A stretch of 64,000 nucleotides of DNA from Cladobotryum mycophilum (GCA_036429605.1 CM071591.1:3100001-3164000), one strand, 5' to 3'; numbered from the stretch's first letter, positions 45,829 through 58,629 are shown. Notes: generated by a model from the letters alone, not told the origin. Numbers and translations are program-made.

Positions 45829-48590
45829 ATATGTCCATTTCAGCTTCAATGATGTGAGAATCAAGATTTTGATTCGGTTTGTTTGGGCAGACGTGTAAAC
45901 AGCTCATGTCCCCCTGGGAACTCTTTAGCATTGAGCCTTGATATGGCGTGGCATAATAAAGAATTCTAAACCATTTTGAGAATGATAGGATCAAGTGAAG
46001 GCATGTTTTTTATAAGGCCAACGATGTTGTGCGCAGTATATAGAGCACCCCAAGCAAGTATTGCTTCCCTTCCTCGGCGTTCTTCATACGCTGCCGGGTC
46101 CCGGTCATATTTAGAAACTCGTTTCTGTCTTGAACATGAATATTTTGTCTAGTACTCGGTATTCTTAATGACGTGAGCTTTCAACCCAATGGAATATTAA
46201 CCCCGTACACCGAGAGATCTTCATGAAGCTTCACACCATCTTACGTACTGAGCATCAGTGCATGATGTTCTCATTCCGAGCTGGTCGCAAAACATTGCTA
46301 CCAAGTAATTTACATTTGCCCCCCTTCCCCTAAGGGCATATAGTACTGGTAATATAATGGATTTCCGTCAGGAGGAAGCAAATTTCTCCAATGAGATGGG
46401 GTGTATTCGTCCCAGAAATACACAACGTCGTCATCTTTAGCGGAATAACGTAGTCCTACCAAGGTTTAGTAAGAGATTAGCATCAAGATATTATTCCAGC
46501 GACACTGAACTCTGGTGCCCTCCTGGTCAAGTCGTCACATGCTACTCAATCCCGTTGTTTTACTTGACTTGCGACGCCGATCAAACTTACCGGAGTATAG
46601 GATTACAATGTTAACATTTCTTTACTATTCATAGCTACAGGTTCCTCCTTTTTTTAGGAAGATTTCCATGGTAAAATATTCAGTACGTAATCAATGAGGT
46701 GACGACAGTCTACGCTCATGGATATGATATGGTATTGGGAGGAGTGGGCACAGTCTTTTGTCAATATAAGTTGTATGTATATTCGGAGTGCCTGCAAGCC
46801 GCCAAACAGGTCTATGCCTAGTCTCCTTCAAAACTGTAACTTGTTCCGGATCACACGCACACACACATACATACACATAACGAACTTGACATTGCACTTG
46901 TACTCTCCAAGCCCTTCTCATTCCAAGAGGTCTAAGCGGCTGGTTTCTTAACGAGAACAGCTTTGCAGCAGCACGACTTTCAGAGAGATGATGGCACCCC
47001 CTTTTCTGGATAAAACTTTGCATGCAGTAAAGCAAGAAGACATAAGACCGACCTAAAACAAAAAAAACAAAGAAAAAGAAAAAAAAGAAACATACCATAC
47101 TGTTTCAAGATGTAGTCAAATAGATACGACATCAACTACACCAAGAAAGCCGTTCACCCCCTGTCCTCAGCAGTTCAAAATCGGTCCCAAAACAAACCTC
47201 GTCACCACATCCAATCCCACCTCCCTCCCACGACGGAACCCGCATACCAAGGTCAAACTCTCCCCCTTGTTGCATACATAACAAGCCGAAAAGAATCGAA
47301 CAAAGTCCCAAATAGGCTACCTTGCTCGATACATACGGAGAAGAGCGAGCTCTAATGTGTCAGTCCGACAAATCGAGAAAACCTCCCGTTGGTTGAAACA
47401 ATCCCAAAAGGGGAGATGAAAAATAGGGGGGAATGGGGGGGGGGTTTCTTACACCGCTTTACAAAATATCCGTCACTCCCACATTGCACCACCACCATCA
47501 TGCACCCCAAATACCCACAAAAAAACAACTCCTCAACATGAATAAAATTATGAAAAAGTAACAAGTAGAAACAAAAATAAAGAAAAGAAGACAATCCATG
47601 TAATCATGACGTTGAAAGACGCCTCCCACCCTCAGCCACGATCCCCGGCCCTACCCGCTCCCCTCCTCCACTCACCCCCACGTCGATCCCGATGAACGGA
47701 TACAAACTCAAAAAGGAAGAAACGAAAAAGGAATCCTCCGAAACAATTTTTTTTTCTCTCTTTGGTCTACAAGTCTAAATAGTACTTATAGTGAGTAGCT
47801 TGACCTTGGTCTTAGTCACCTTGTCTGTTGTTACTCGTAGAATACACGGTCCCTGCATAGAGTTCATCTACCAACCTTCTAATGCACACATGCATGCAAC
47901 GACGTCAAAGCACATGGCAAATGCACAAGCTCAATGCAACATGACAACAAAGCAAAAACAAAACAAAACAAAGAAAAAACGACATCAACATTGACATCAC
48001 GAATAGTAAACAGAGACAGGCAACCATGTTTAACAAGCATTGACGAGTTTGTATTCTCTCCAAGGCTATCAACTTTCAATACGTACATGCAAAAAAGAGA
48101 AGGCTTCAAAAAGAAAAGAAGAAAAAACAAAGACCTTCTCTTCGCACCACATAGGAGGGTACTGGGTAAAACTGTAAAGGTAGGTAATGTACGGGGTTAC
48201 AAGGGACTTGTCCGCCGCAACCTTGTTTCTCATAAAGACTTCTCTTATCGCAGTCATTTTCTCAAATGTCCATAAAAAAAAACACCAAAAAAATCCATTG
48301 CAACTCCAAAAAGGAAGGAGATTGCAACATAGAAAGGTTGAAGGGGAATCATCGCACCGAAAAAAAAAGAACAAGACAAAGGAAACAAGTAGTGAGCCTC
48401 ATGTCGAGATATTATCTCGACACTGTGTGTCATATGATCCAACGTCAACAACCATTTCGCCTTCCTTCATCTCCCATTTGTGTCCCGCTGTTCGTAAACC
48501 TCGTAAGCTCGTGGCTGCGCGGAGCAGTGCTTTTTTGTCCCTGGCTACCCGATAGTAAACCAACGCCTCCACTTTGTCAGAGAATTATCT
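45829..48590. other. Convergent intergenic region ACBP/GPI protein, about 2.8 kb
   Basis: No gene is recognised. The last 1.5 kb is A-rich on the plus strand (so T-rich on the minus strand), with AAAAC and AAAAG tracts at 47050-47090, 47945-47985 and 48100-48130. It could be a long 3' untranslated region of the GPI-protein gene. Confidence 0.5.
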
Positions 48591-49500
48591 TTACAAAAGG
48601 GCAACAACACCAGCAGCCACGAGGAGCAGAGCGCTGACACTGGAGGTGGTAGCACCGCTGATAGTTGAGGGGTGAGGAGGGACGGGGAAACCGGAGCCGG
48701 TGGGGGCAGGGTTGACAGAGCCGGGCTGGGTGGGGTTGACGGGAGCAGTGCCGACAATGGTGCTGTTATAACCAGTCCAGGCAGGAGCAGTGTAGCTGGC
48801 GGTCTCGGGGCAGACAGTGGTAGTCAGGTCCTCGACGGAGGTCACAGTGGTCTCAGACTCGACAACCTCGACGCTGGTGGTGAGAGCCGCAGCAGAGGTG
48901 GTAGTAGGAGCAGCAGTGGTAGTGGCAGCAGCGATGGTGCTGGTGGTGGGAGCGACGCTGGTGGTGGAAGCAACAGCAGTGGTGGAAGCAACAGCAGTGG
49001 TGAGGGCAGCAGTAGCGGGCACGAGGTTACCGGTGACGCTGAAGGCCTTGGCGCACTGCTCGAGGTCCATAGCATCGGGGCAGCACCAGGTCTGGGCAGC
49101 GGTGTCGTGAGTGCAGTAGAAGCCCTCATCGCAAGAGTCTAAAGATGAATGTGTCAGTTACATGGGCGATTATAGGCGCATCAAATCAGGATGATAGGGG
49201 AGAAAACATACTGCCAGAGTGGTCGGAGCAGCAGCTCTGCTTGACGGTGGGGTTGAAGCAGTGGACAAGATCGTCGCCCGAGGGGCACTGAGTGAAGCCA
49301 GTACCGCAAGCCTCGGCGCAAGTGTTGCCTTCGTGGCACTGAGACTGCTCAGGCTGGTATCCACTAGTATCACGACGAACAAGGCTCATGCCTGGGAGAG
49401 GCATCATGGCGAGCTTGTAGGGCTTGGCCTCCTCAACACGAGCGCTGACATGAGCGGCGCAAGCCAGAACGGCAACGGAAGCAGCAGTCTTGAAGTGCAT
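48591..49500 (-). CDS. GPI-anchored cysteine-rich cell-surface protein
   Basis: The model is complement(join(48591..49138,49212..49500)), 278 residues. An N-terminal signal peptide (hydrophobic core VAVLACAAHVSA, about 20 residues) is followed by a cysteine-rich ectodomain. Its Cys pattern includes CHEGNTCAEACGTGF..C, KQSCCSDHSG and DEGFYCTHD..WCCPDAM..C, with two CC pairs. A Thr/Ala/Val/Ser-rich stalk (about 135-200), a short Pro/Gly/Thr segment and a C-terminal hydrophobic tail (SSVSALLLVAAGVVALL) come next. Signal peptide plus stalk plus hydrophobic tail without a charged end predicts GPI anchoring at the wall or membrane. Fungal proteins of similar plan are annotated as prp4/CRoW-domain proteins; their role is unknown. 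The intron is 73 bases. Confidence 0.87.
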
Positions 49501-52500
49501 TTTGACGGTGATGATGATTTTTCTTTTTCCTTTGGAATGGATTTTCCTATTCGAGAGAGAGAAAGTCTGTCTTTTTCAGGACTGAAAAAGAAGCAAGGGC
49601 GGTTGTTGTTGTTGTTGTTTTAGAAACGAACGAACGAGCGCGTGCGACAGCGTTTGGTATGTAAATGAGTGGAACGAGTATTAAGAAATACTCTAATGTG
49701 TGAAGAAAAAGGTTGAATAAAGAAGAGGCTGCGCGGGGCCCAAAAAAATAAAGGCGATTATGATGATGATGATGAAGAAGTAACAAGGAAGTAAGAAAAA
49801 GAGGATTTTCACTTTAGATGGGAAAAAGGCAATTAATTATGAAATTCGGGTCAGACGACGACGACGACGTGGGTACGTACTTGCAAGTACACTAAGGTAC
49901 ATACATGGATTCATGACATGGGGGTACCTTGCCTTACCTGGGGGAGGGACCTGTAGGCTGGAGCGAGGGTAACGAGGCGTCCCCGGCAACTCCTTTTTAA
50001 TTTCCCGTCGTCACTTACCACTTACCACTTGCACTTTGCACTTGCACACTTACAGAGGACTTGCCCTCTTTCTCATGACGGAAGAGAGCCCTGAAGCCAA
50101 TTCAACTACAAGTACTACCTAGTACAAGTACCTAATTAGTCGCTGATTGATTGGGAGGGGGCGGCCCTTGTTCAATTTTTCTGTCCTCATTTTCGCCTTG
50201 CATGCGACTGGACTGAATGAAAATGAACACAGACCGGGCACAGGCACACATGCGCGCATACAACGCCGAGTGTACCCTTGCATTTTACTTGTATTTATTG
50301 TACAAGTATTTCCTTCACTTACCACACGGCCCTTGGCACAAAAAATGCGCTGGTATCGCAGCAGTCACAGAAGGTCACAGAAGGTCGTGGTTTCTCTCTC
50401 CCCGTCGCGTCGCAAAGTAAAATGATACATCTACAAGTTTCAACGAACGTGGTGGTACCTCTAACCTCTACCTCCGTTAGCGCCTTTTTCCTGCTAGTGC
50501 CTGTACCTTAAAATGGTACCTGAAAGTCTCTCCTCCATCTCTCAAAATGGCAAGGGTCAGCAAAGCGCTAGTGGCGCCGGCGCTGCAGGAACAAAAAGAC
50601 GCAAGGGCCTCTCAACGCAGCCAACCAACCAACCAACCAAGACACACAGACGCCCATTGATTGTTGCTTCATTTCCCAAGGGGGATCCACTCACTCAGAT
50701 GGAAAGCTTACTCGTTTGAATGGAGCAGACAAGCCCGCGTCAAAAGTTGATGGATGGAGGGTGGTTATGACGCTGTGTACCGCCAGCACTGCTAAAGAGC
50801 AAAGGCACTAAGAGATGGAGCCTACATACATCATCCGCTGGGCGGCTCAAAGGTGGCCAGCGGTGACGAAAGTGACAGGCCTGTCTGTAGCTTAGGTGAT
50901 GGGGGGATGTGATGAAAAAGTGTTTCCGACTCGTGGCCACCAATCAGTTGCTTCATCTCCCCTCATCACAGACAAGGGGGGACTACTTTGTATTACAAGT
51001 ATACGTTATCGCCCAGCCAAAAAAGAATGTAATATTCAGCGTAATTCAATCTTTATCATTAAATGATTTCATTTTCCCTCAACGGCCCTTGCATGTCATG
51101 TCGTGCACCGAATGTCCATCTACAAGTACAAGCACCGCCGAACACGGTCGTGTTATGTCATGATGGGCTCGGCGAAGGGGGGCAAAGCTCTTGTCTCAGA
51201 TGCGGCAATTACAATGTTTGCTTCTTGGATCACAAAACTACAAGGACTAGGACTAGGTACAAGTAGTGCCGACAGGGAAGAAGAACAAAAGACAGATACA
51301 CGAGAAAGACACGAGAATGCGGAGGCGAGAGAGAAGAAGTCGGGTCCTTTTTTTCGCGTTTCTTTTCTTTTTCTTGGTTCGCATGAGAAACGCATCCATT
51401 CTGAGTCCCATTCTTTAGTGCCAGAGGCTACCTTTATAGAGCACTACGGACCTACAGGCTACTAATAATGCAATCAATATGCAACTTGTACAATCCATTG
51501 CACAAGCATTATTCCTGATTCAGTAATTCTCACGTGGTGTGTGATGTGTCTCACCACCGAAAAGTGCTCCATGGTGGTTGCAACTGAAAACTTCCGTAGC
51601 ACCCTTTGTTTTTTTGGTCGTTCTGGCTTCCCTCGTTCCTGCATTGGTGCCTGATCTAATAAAGAGCCTGCAGGAGGGACAAGAAGGGGAAAAAACATTG
51701 GGTCCTCCAGTTCATTAAGAGCCCTTGATACCTTAGCCCTCTAATTAAAAGCACTTGTACTCCAAACTACCTACGTCCAACAACACATTCATCCATTCGG
51801 ATCCATGGATTGGATTCCATCAGCAGTAGGTTAGTACTCCGTAGTAGCAGCATCACCATCACAACGCATTCATATGCAGGTACCAACGCTTGGCTGCAGC
51901 TCCAATAGCTCCAAGTACAGGTGCTTGCATGTACAAACACCTCAACCACCCCACGTCCCACAACCACTACTACTCAACCAGGACAGAGAGAATGAAAGAA
52001 AAGAAAAAACCTCATTGATTTTGACTCTCCCGTTCTCTTTCTTTGCCCACAGCATCGGCATGTCCGAAACTGTTGAATGTTGCTTGCCCTTTCTGCCTCG
52101 GCAAGGGGAAGGGGGTTAAAAAAAACACCACCAGTCACCACATACAAAATACTATTACCAGACTAGCGATGCTTTTTGACTCCCCAATGCTCAGTTGAAC
52201 AGGGAGTTTTTCAGCTCCATCGCTGTTCTCCTTCCAGAGGAGTTACCAACGGGTAGGGTAGCAAAGGGCTTTCTCTCCTCTCACTCACGGGCGAGGAGAG
52301 GGATGTAACCCTCCCACGCCGAACTTTGTGGAATGCGGATCCAAGAGTATTTGCGTTATCACCCTTGACTTCTGCCCCTTGCTTGACCCTTCTCCAAAGT
52401 TCAATATTTCACTCATTATACCTACTTGCAAGGAACAATTACCACGTGTAAGACTTCTTCAGGGCGTCATGGTTCAGCCCTAACCTGAATTTGCGTGCCA

Positions 52501-53296
52501 CTTATCTACCAGATGAGACAAGACAGAATGCCCTGAGTCGGCTTAAAGAGCTTGACTGATTTTTTTGTTCCTTCTCTTTTTTTGCTTACTGGCATGTGTA
52601 GCCAACTCATGCAATATCTTTCACACATCTATTAATAGCGTATCATAAAGCTTTCTAGTAGCATATAACGATGATACCCGAATTCCGCATCACAGCATCT
52701 ACACCACTAGCAAAATGACAGCAACACCATGTTACTGCGTAGCATAGGCATGTGCATGAACTTTGACCGAAAAAAACGTACATGCAATATACAGAACCTA
52801 CCACGTACATCATATCCCATCTTAAACATTAGTTCTAATTCTGGCTTATAATTGGTTGCTTATCACGGCTTTTGAGCCATCACATGCTACTCATCCCTTG
52901 CGCGCGCAACCACCACCAATAGAGACCATTGGGGAAATACAGCATCGACTCTGAGCCGTACACTCTGGCTTACTAGTTTTTCAGTCTCGTAACTGGAAAT
53001 CCGAGCTCATCCGTACCATCACCTGTGAGTCTCTACAACAGCAGATAGGCGATATTATGCTTCACTACCCTTCCACGCTCCCAACAATAACTTCGCATAT
53101 CACGCTACTCGGCCGATTCATGACAACCTAAACGCCAGTATAATTACCTACAAGTAGTATACAGCTATGGATCCCTAGACGACTATACATCTCAACCAGA
53201 ACAAGGACCATCTCCAAATTTTCCCTCCTCTCCTCCAGTGTCCAGTCATTACCATAAAAGTACATGCAGTCTTCAGGAAACCCCAGTCCACATCCA
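49501..53296. other. Intergenic region, about 3.8 kb, no gene recognised
   Basis: The first kilobase should be the promoter and leader of the GPI protein gene. Many short repeats of the type GTACCT/AAGTAC occur (for example about 49860-49930, 50105-50135 and 50445-50525). No open frame with a domain is seen. The far end holds the 3' flank of the BTB-bromodomain gene. Confidence 0.5.
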
Positions 53297-53692
53297 TCAG
53301 TTTTTCCTCTTGCGATACAGCACCTGAGACATTTCTTGGATTTCTTTCCATCGTTCTCCCTCTCCAGATGGCCTTTCTCGTTGACGAAGCGTTTCCGGTT
53401 GCGGTGTCATGGCATTACTTCTTCCCTCCCGAGGCCGACTAACACTTTTCTTCAAAATTACCTTGGTTTTTCCCGGCGGGCTTTGGGGCTTCTGCTCAAC
53501 TTTTGGGTTCAGTATCTCCCTGAGTTTTTCCTCTGCCTGCTCCTTCGCCCGTTCGACCGCCATGGTTTTCAAATTCCCATCAACGCCTGTTTCCGGTCCG
53601 GTACCCACTGTTCTCGGTTGCTCGTGAATTGCTGCTTTTGGTTCATTTTGGACCTCTGCCTTCGCTTTCTGGGTGGTAGGCCTTGCGCCGCT
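53297..53692 (-). other. Open 132-codon continuation of the BTB-bromodomain frame beyond its stop codon
   Basis: After TAG at 53693-53695 the same frame stays open to a stop at 53297-53299. It encodes a charged, protein-like segment (ERAKEQAEEKLREILNPKVE, KTKVILKKSVSRPREGR, ERWKEIQEMSQVLYRKRKN). It may be 3' untranslated sequence, but composition suggests it is, or recently was, part of the protein. A 54-base intron with a GTGAGG donor and a GGCAG acceptor would splice out the stop in phase, though its branch point is weak. Confidence 0.45.
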
Positions 53693-55179
53693 CTAATCGC
53701 CCTCCTCACCACCCATCTTGGAGATCCACTTATTCATGTGCGAGTACTTTTCCTCAAACGTCTTCTCAAGTCGCTCGCCGGCAATCCACATTGGATCGCC
53801 CCTTTTCCAGTACGTGAAGCAGTTCTTGAAAATCTGGCGGACGTCGACCAAAAAGTCTTCTTCGTTGGTGTACTCCTTGCGATCCATCTTTGTCTTGACA
53901 GTGCCGAGATCCATTGGCCTTTTGACCTTGTCAAAGTAATCCGGCACGCCATCTTCGATTGGCTCTACGGGCTCTTTGAAGGGCCCCACAAGTCGGGTCC
54001 AGAAACCTAAGAATAAGTGTGTTAGTAGGAACGGATACAAGAATTTGGGTTGCTAGCTTACCTGGACCTGAAAGCATTCTAGTCAATAGGTCTGCACAAA
54101 AGTCCAGCTTTTGTTGGGTTGAGAAGGATCGGCTGTCCAAGTAAGCAGCACTTGAACGTCTCTTCTGCCCCTTTGGTGGAGGGGAAGTGCCCGACTTGCG
54201 GTATGGCCTCTTAGTTTGTACTGGTTCAGTTGGTATGCCGCTCGATCGCCGGTTCCTCTTTGCAATACCGAGGGTTTCCTCGTCGACAGGCCCCTCCAGG
54301 TAATGAACATTCTTCCGCGGGCCACCAGCCGGTGCATTAGAGATGATTTCAGTCGACAGTTTGGGAGTAGCGGGAGGTGCGGCAGGCACAGGGATTGGAG
54401 GGGCTGCAATGGGAGCAAGAGGAATAGCGGCTGGGGCTGGGGCTGGGGCTGGGGCCGGAGCCGGAGCCGGAGCCGGAGGAGTGGGTTGCGCAACTGGAAC
54501 GCTCTCAAATGCGCTCATGGTAACCACAAGTTCACTGAGCACCTCTTGTGGCAGTGATTTCGCAAATTCGGCTCTCGAGTCTGAAGATCTCATGTACTCG
54601 GCAGCCCAAGAGAGCAGGAGCACTCTGATGGATGAGCCTTCGGGCGTATCCCTCCAGACCTGGATGAGCAAGGGAGTCGATGGGATGCGGCCCGTGATTC
54701 GTCGACATTCCACCATTGCTTCGAGGGTTTGGTCACAGAGACCTTCAATGATGAGTTTATGACCAAGATTCCAGAGACCAATGAGTGACTCATAAGAAGG
54801 AACATGAGTAACTTCCATGGCTACCTTGCCTGCATAGAGGAAGTTCTGGACCAAACCGAATACTTCGACTGATGCATCTGGGAGCTTTACTATATGCTCC
54901 ACAGTCTGGTCGTTGGGGTTCTCATCAAAGTATTTGCGGTAGAACTCGGAGCGGTCACAAAGAAAGTCCTTTTGGATGCCAAACGGCTTCTCCGTTGGTC
55001 CTACCAGTAGGATGACAAAGATTGGATGTGGTTCGCTATTCGAGGTTTCAGTAAGTTGAGAAGAAAAACGTTTGAGTCTTGGGGTGGTCGTACAGCCATG
55101 AGAAGGGCTTTTTCTCAGAACTTTCCGCCTTGGCGATGCCGTTCGATTCAGCAGCCTTCTCTTCTGGTTGGGGAGTCAT
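53693..55179 (-). CDS. BTB/POZ-bromodomain fusion protein with atypical acetyl-lysine pocket
   Basis: The model is complement(join(53693..54006,54062..55035,55094..55179)), 457 residues. A BTB/POZ fold is read at about 30-130 (FLCDRSEFYRKYFDEN, VKLPDASVEVFGLVQNFLY). A Pro/Ala repeat lies near residues 210-227, followed by a basic nuclear-type region (KRNRRSS, KRPYRKSG, KGQKRRSS). A bromodomain occupies about 338-445 (LDFCADLLTRML, GVPDYFDKVKRPMDLGTVK, VRQIFKNCFTYW). At the position of the conserved Asn that anchors acetyl-lysine (YN in NCYxYN) this protein has Trp420 (codon 53807-53809). It is probably a chromatin-associated dimeric protein; this is inference. Both introns are 55-58 bases with good sites. 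The start MTPQPEEKAAESNG is the first ATG in frame. Confidence 0.84.
54431..54480 (+). repeat. GGGGCT/GGAGCC hexamer tract, predicted G-quadruplex
   Basis: Four runs of four G separated by CT (54433-54454) are followed by GGAGCC units, on the strand opposite the coding strand of the BTB-bromodomain gene. The coding strand reads as an Ala-Pro dipeptide repeat of about eight units. Confidence 0.85.
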
Positions 55180-56920
55180 CTTGGCCTAAGCTTGAGAGGT
55201 GTTAGCATTAGTATAACTGAGCAAGAGGCAGAAATGTCAAGGCGATTGGGTAGTGTCAATGAGAACCAAAGACAATATGTTTTGCCACCAGAATCTCATG
55301 CCTACCGAGACAGAGCATCGGCAACGGCTGTGTGTAAAGTCAACTCATGAGCCAATGGCTTATTTCATGAGGCGGACGCGTCAATTTGCCTGAGATTAAG
55401 GTTTTCAAGGGCAGGCTGTTGACGAGATGACGAGTTGAGGCAGCGAGGATGAGCTGGTCAGTGCAGGTTTTGGAAGAACAGCTTACCTACGCCATGCAGC
55501 TGCGAGCCCAGAGCTCCAGGTTGAGCAAATACCGATTATTTCAGTCAAGTTTGAGGCGCCTATTCAATGAAACGAGTTGCTGCTAATGAGCACGAATCGA
55601 TCAACCGGTGGTGTTTCGATGCCTTGAAGAGCGGCTGAAGTCGAAAGGGCTGGGGGAAATTGAAATTGCAAATTGTTGTTGAGTGATGAGCAGCTGTCGC
55701 TTGACTGAAAATGTGTGGCGCGAGCCCAAGGTGGCTATCAGTGTTTTGATTATGTAAGGCGTTGCTCCTCACAACTACCCTGCACTTGTTTACTTGAGAG
55801 CATGAGATGTCAATGTATTGTCATGGTCCTGGTGCTTAGGGTGTACTTTTACTATAATAAATAGATAATCTAGAGACTTGTATCGTTTTCGTATTTTGGA
55901 GGTTTAAAAGATATCCACAGGGACACATATGATTGCATAGACACATCCATCGCGAACATTAACTACAATGCGATGATCTTGACAACCATGGTACCTTTTT
56001 TCTTCTTAAGAAGTACAATTTTTATATTTTCTTTTAAACTATTGCTCTTATCTAAAGACCGACTGATCTTTCATGGCGGGTTTCATGGAGAAATCTCAAC
56101 TCCTGCTTCATAATTCACTTATCGTAGGTCTACTGATATACTGACTCGAACATATCACCTAAACTCAAGATAGGTATAACCTCAAAACACCATCCAATTC
56201 ACGACTGGAATACATTTATTACGACATATGAAGTACTCACTTAACATAAAAATATGGTCATGACACAAATTTATAACAAAATGAATCATGCCCTGAACAC
56301 CAAGACGTATACTATCTTCCAATGCCACAGCACGAATGCCTTTACATGAGAGAAACAGCTGACGAGTTTAACGAATAACCCCCAACTACATTCTCTTGAT
56401 CGAATCTCAAGACCGGTAGCAACTAACTGGAAGTACAAAGGCTGCAGAAGCTTTACTATGGACCCAAAGAGTTTTGCCATACGAGGAAGAGAGTCTCTCA
56501 AGACAACCATGTCTCACGAGAAGGAAATGAGAGGAGGAGATGCCCGATAGAAGGAAGTAACAGGAGGCCAGCGAAGATCATCGCTGCTACATTGCCCATG
56601 GGCGTTATTCACGATGCGGTGGCTTTCTTGGACGCCGATTGTTGACCTCTAAATTACCAGCTTTAGACGGGGGAGGCTTCCAAGACTCAAGATCGATATT
56701 CCCTGGCTAACTATAAAATGAACTGAGGTTAGGGATATCACATAGATGAGAACAGAACTAGAAAAGGCGAGAAAAAGTCTGGTAGACCACTCGACCAAGG
56801 GAGTAGAACGTAAACACCGGAATGTAGAATAAAATATACGGATTCATATCTGTAGTTTCTCTTGAGTTCTGGTGTTCCTACTAATTCCTCCCATTTCCGT
56901 TTATTTCCTTTCCCATCTCT

Positions 56921-56943
56921 TTATATATATATATATATATATA
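56921..56943. repeat. (TA)n microsatellite
   Basis: This is an alternating TA tract of about 23 bases in a gene-poor, A/T-rich part of the window. Confidence 0.95.
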
Positions 56944-58629
56944 CTTTCATTTTTTAATCCTTGTGTTCTTTATTACCAGTAAGATTCTTCTCCCGCGTGT
57001 CAACTACTATGCCTGCTCTGCTTCTTGTGAACAGAACAGTATGAGTCTGCCATGGAAGAAAGTTATGGCACTGGTACGTGGTAGGGGAGCATAGCGACTC
57101 CCATTGAGTCATACCTTTGGTATCAATAGCACAAGTCATAAAAAAGGGGACAACTCTCTAATTAACCGAGCTTTTCCTACATTTTACGTATCCAGCTATA
57201 GGGTCACAATTACGAAAATGGGAACACAGACCTAAGCGATCACCACCATCTCACCCCCTGACAGAGAGACAGAACTCCGACAGTCTCCTCCCGTCCAAAG
57301 AGACTGTTACATTGACAACCAGCGACCACATTCACTAACCTTACCTTGACCTCATCCCACACCCGTCCCGGAAAGAACGCGAGCCAATCTCGGATCCGAT
57401 GCCGTTCATTGCTATTTCCTCCCCCTTTACCGACGGGCTTCGCTCTCCAGAGGGGGGCCTACGTACCACCCTTTGTATATGCTGTGTCCCCGAGGGACGT
57501 AACCATGCCCATAATTCATCACTACCCCCTCCCCCTTACACGTGGGCGAGGTACATGAGGCAGCCTTGGGAAAGTTTTCTCTTTTCTCTTTTTTCGCTAG
57601 CTTCACCGCAATAAGTGTAGCTGCCGTTGTTTCGTACGAGTTCCTTCGCCAAGAAGGGGAGGAAACGTTTTCTTTGCCACGTCGCATCACTTGGCTCCAG
57701 AACCCCCAGGATCTCAATTGTAACGTAAGAAAGCTTCTGCTCATCATCCATCATCGCCCTTTTCATGCAATCCGTCCAGCTTTAGTTGTCTCATCTCATG
57801 TCACAGCCCCTTCCTCCCCTTTTTCATCCCCCCGTCACCCTCCGTTGACCTACGCAGGTGTGCGGATTCAACCCCCCCCTTCCCATTCCGCTTCCCGGAA
57901 AAGCCTCCGTGCAAACGAATCCAGTCCAGCATGGGGCCCCATGGGACTGTATTGGAGACGTTGCCATGGATGTCCCCCCACGTACGCCACCCTGCTGTTG
58001 CGGATGCAGTCCGCCGTGACCGAGGTGACACGACATATTTTTGTTGCCTCATCTAATTTCATGTCTGTCGCGTTCCTGTAAATTCCCCATCCAATAGCCG
58101 GAAACCTTTCCCATTTGCCTGGCAATTAAATGGGAAATATCAAAAAAGGGGGGGGTTCTCCGCGGGCAGTGGCTGCCGGACAACTCGAGCTGAGATTATA
58201 TGCATCGGATAGTAAGCCCTGCGCAAGTAGGAGCTGTATAGAACCGCAGGAAGGCCGATGGATCCTCACGGATGTCAGCCGATGGATGGTGGGTTTGTGC
58301 TGTTACCTTGCCTTGCCTCAGGTATATATTGCGGTTGTTGGTCGAGATGCCTTGGCCCTAGCTGTTTCTCCAACGCTGATCAAAGTTCCTCCAATCAGGG
58401 ATCTGGATGGCATGTTTCCTTTTGGAGAAGTGAGGCCCGGCTTGACTTTGGGGAAATTGTAAACGTCAACGTCACGTCGACTATATTCCTTGTGCAAGTG
58501 CGACAAAAAAGCAGAACCGTTAATTGTGTAGCAGCAATTAACCCCTATAGATTGTTCCAGCAAGGTATCAGAATGTCAATGACGCGTTGATATTTGTCTG
58601 GGCCACCGCACACATCTTCAGGATAGGCA

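Noticed and set aside
57542..58081. 179-codon plus-strand frame in the final desert
   Set aside because: No domain, no likely splice continuation, and overlapping minus-strand frames. Length is within chance for the interval.
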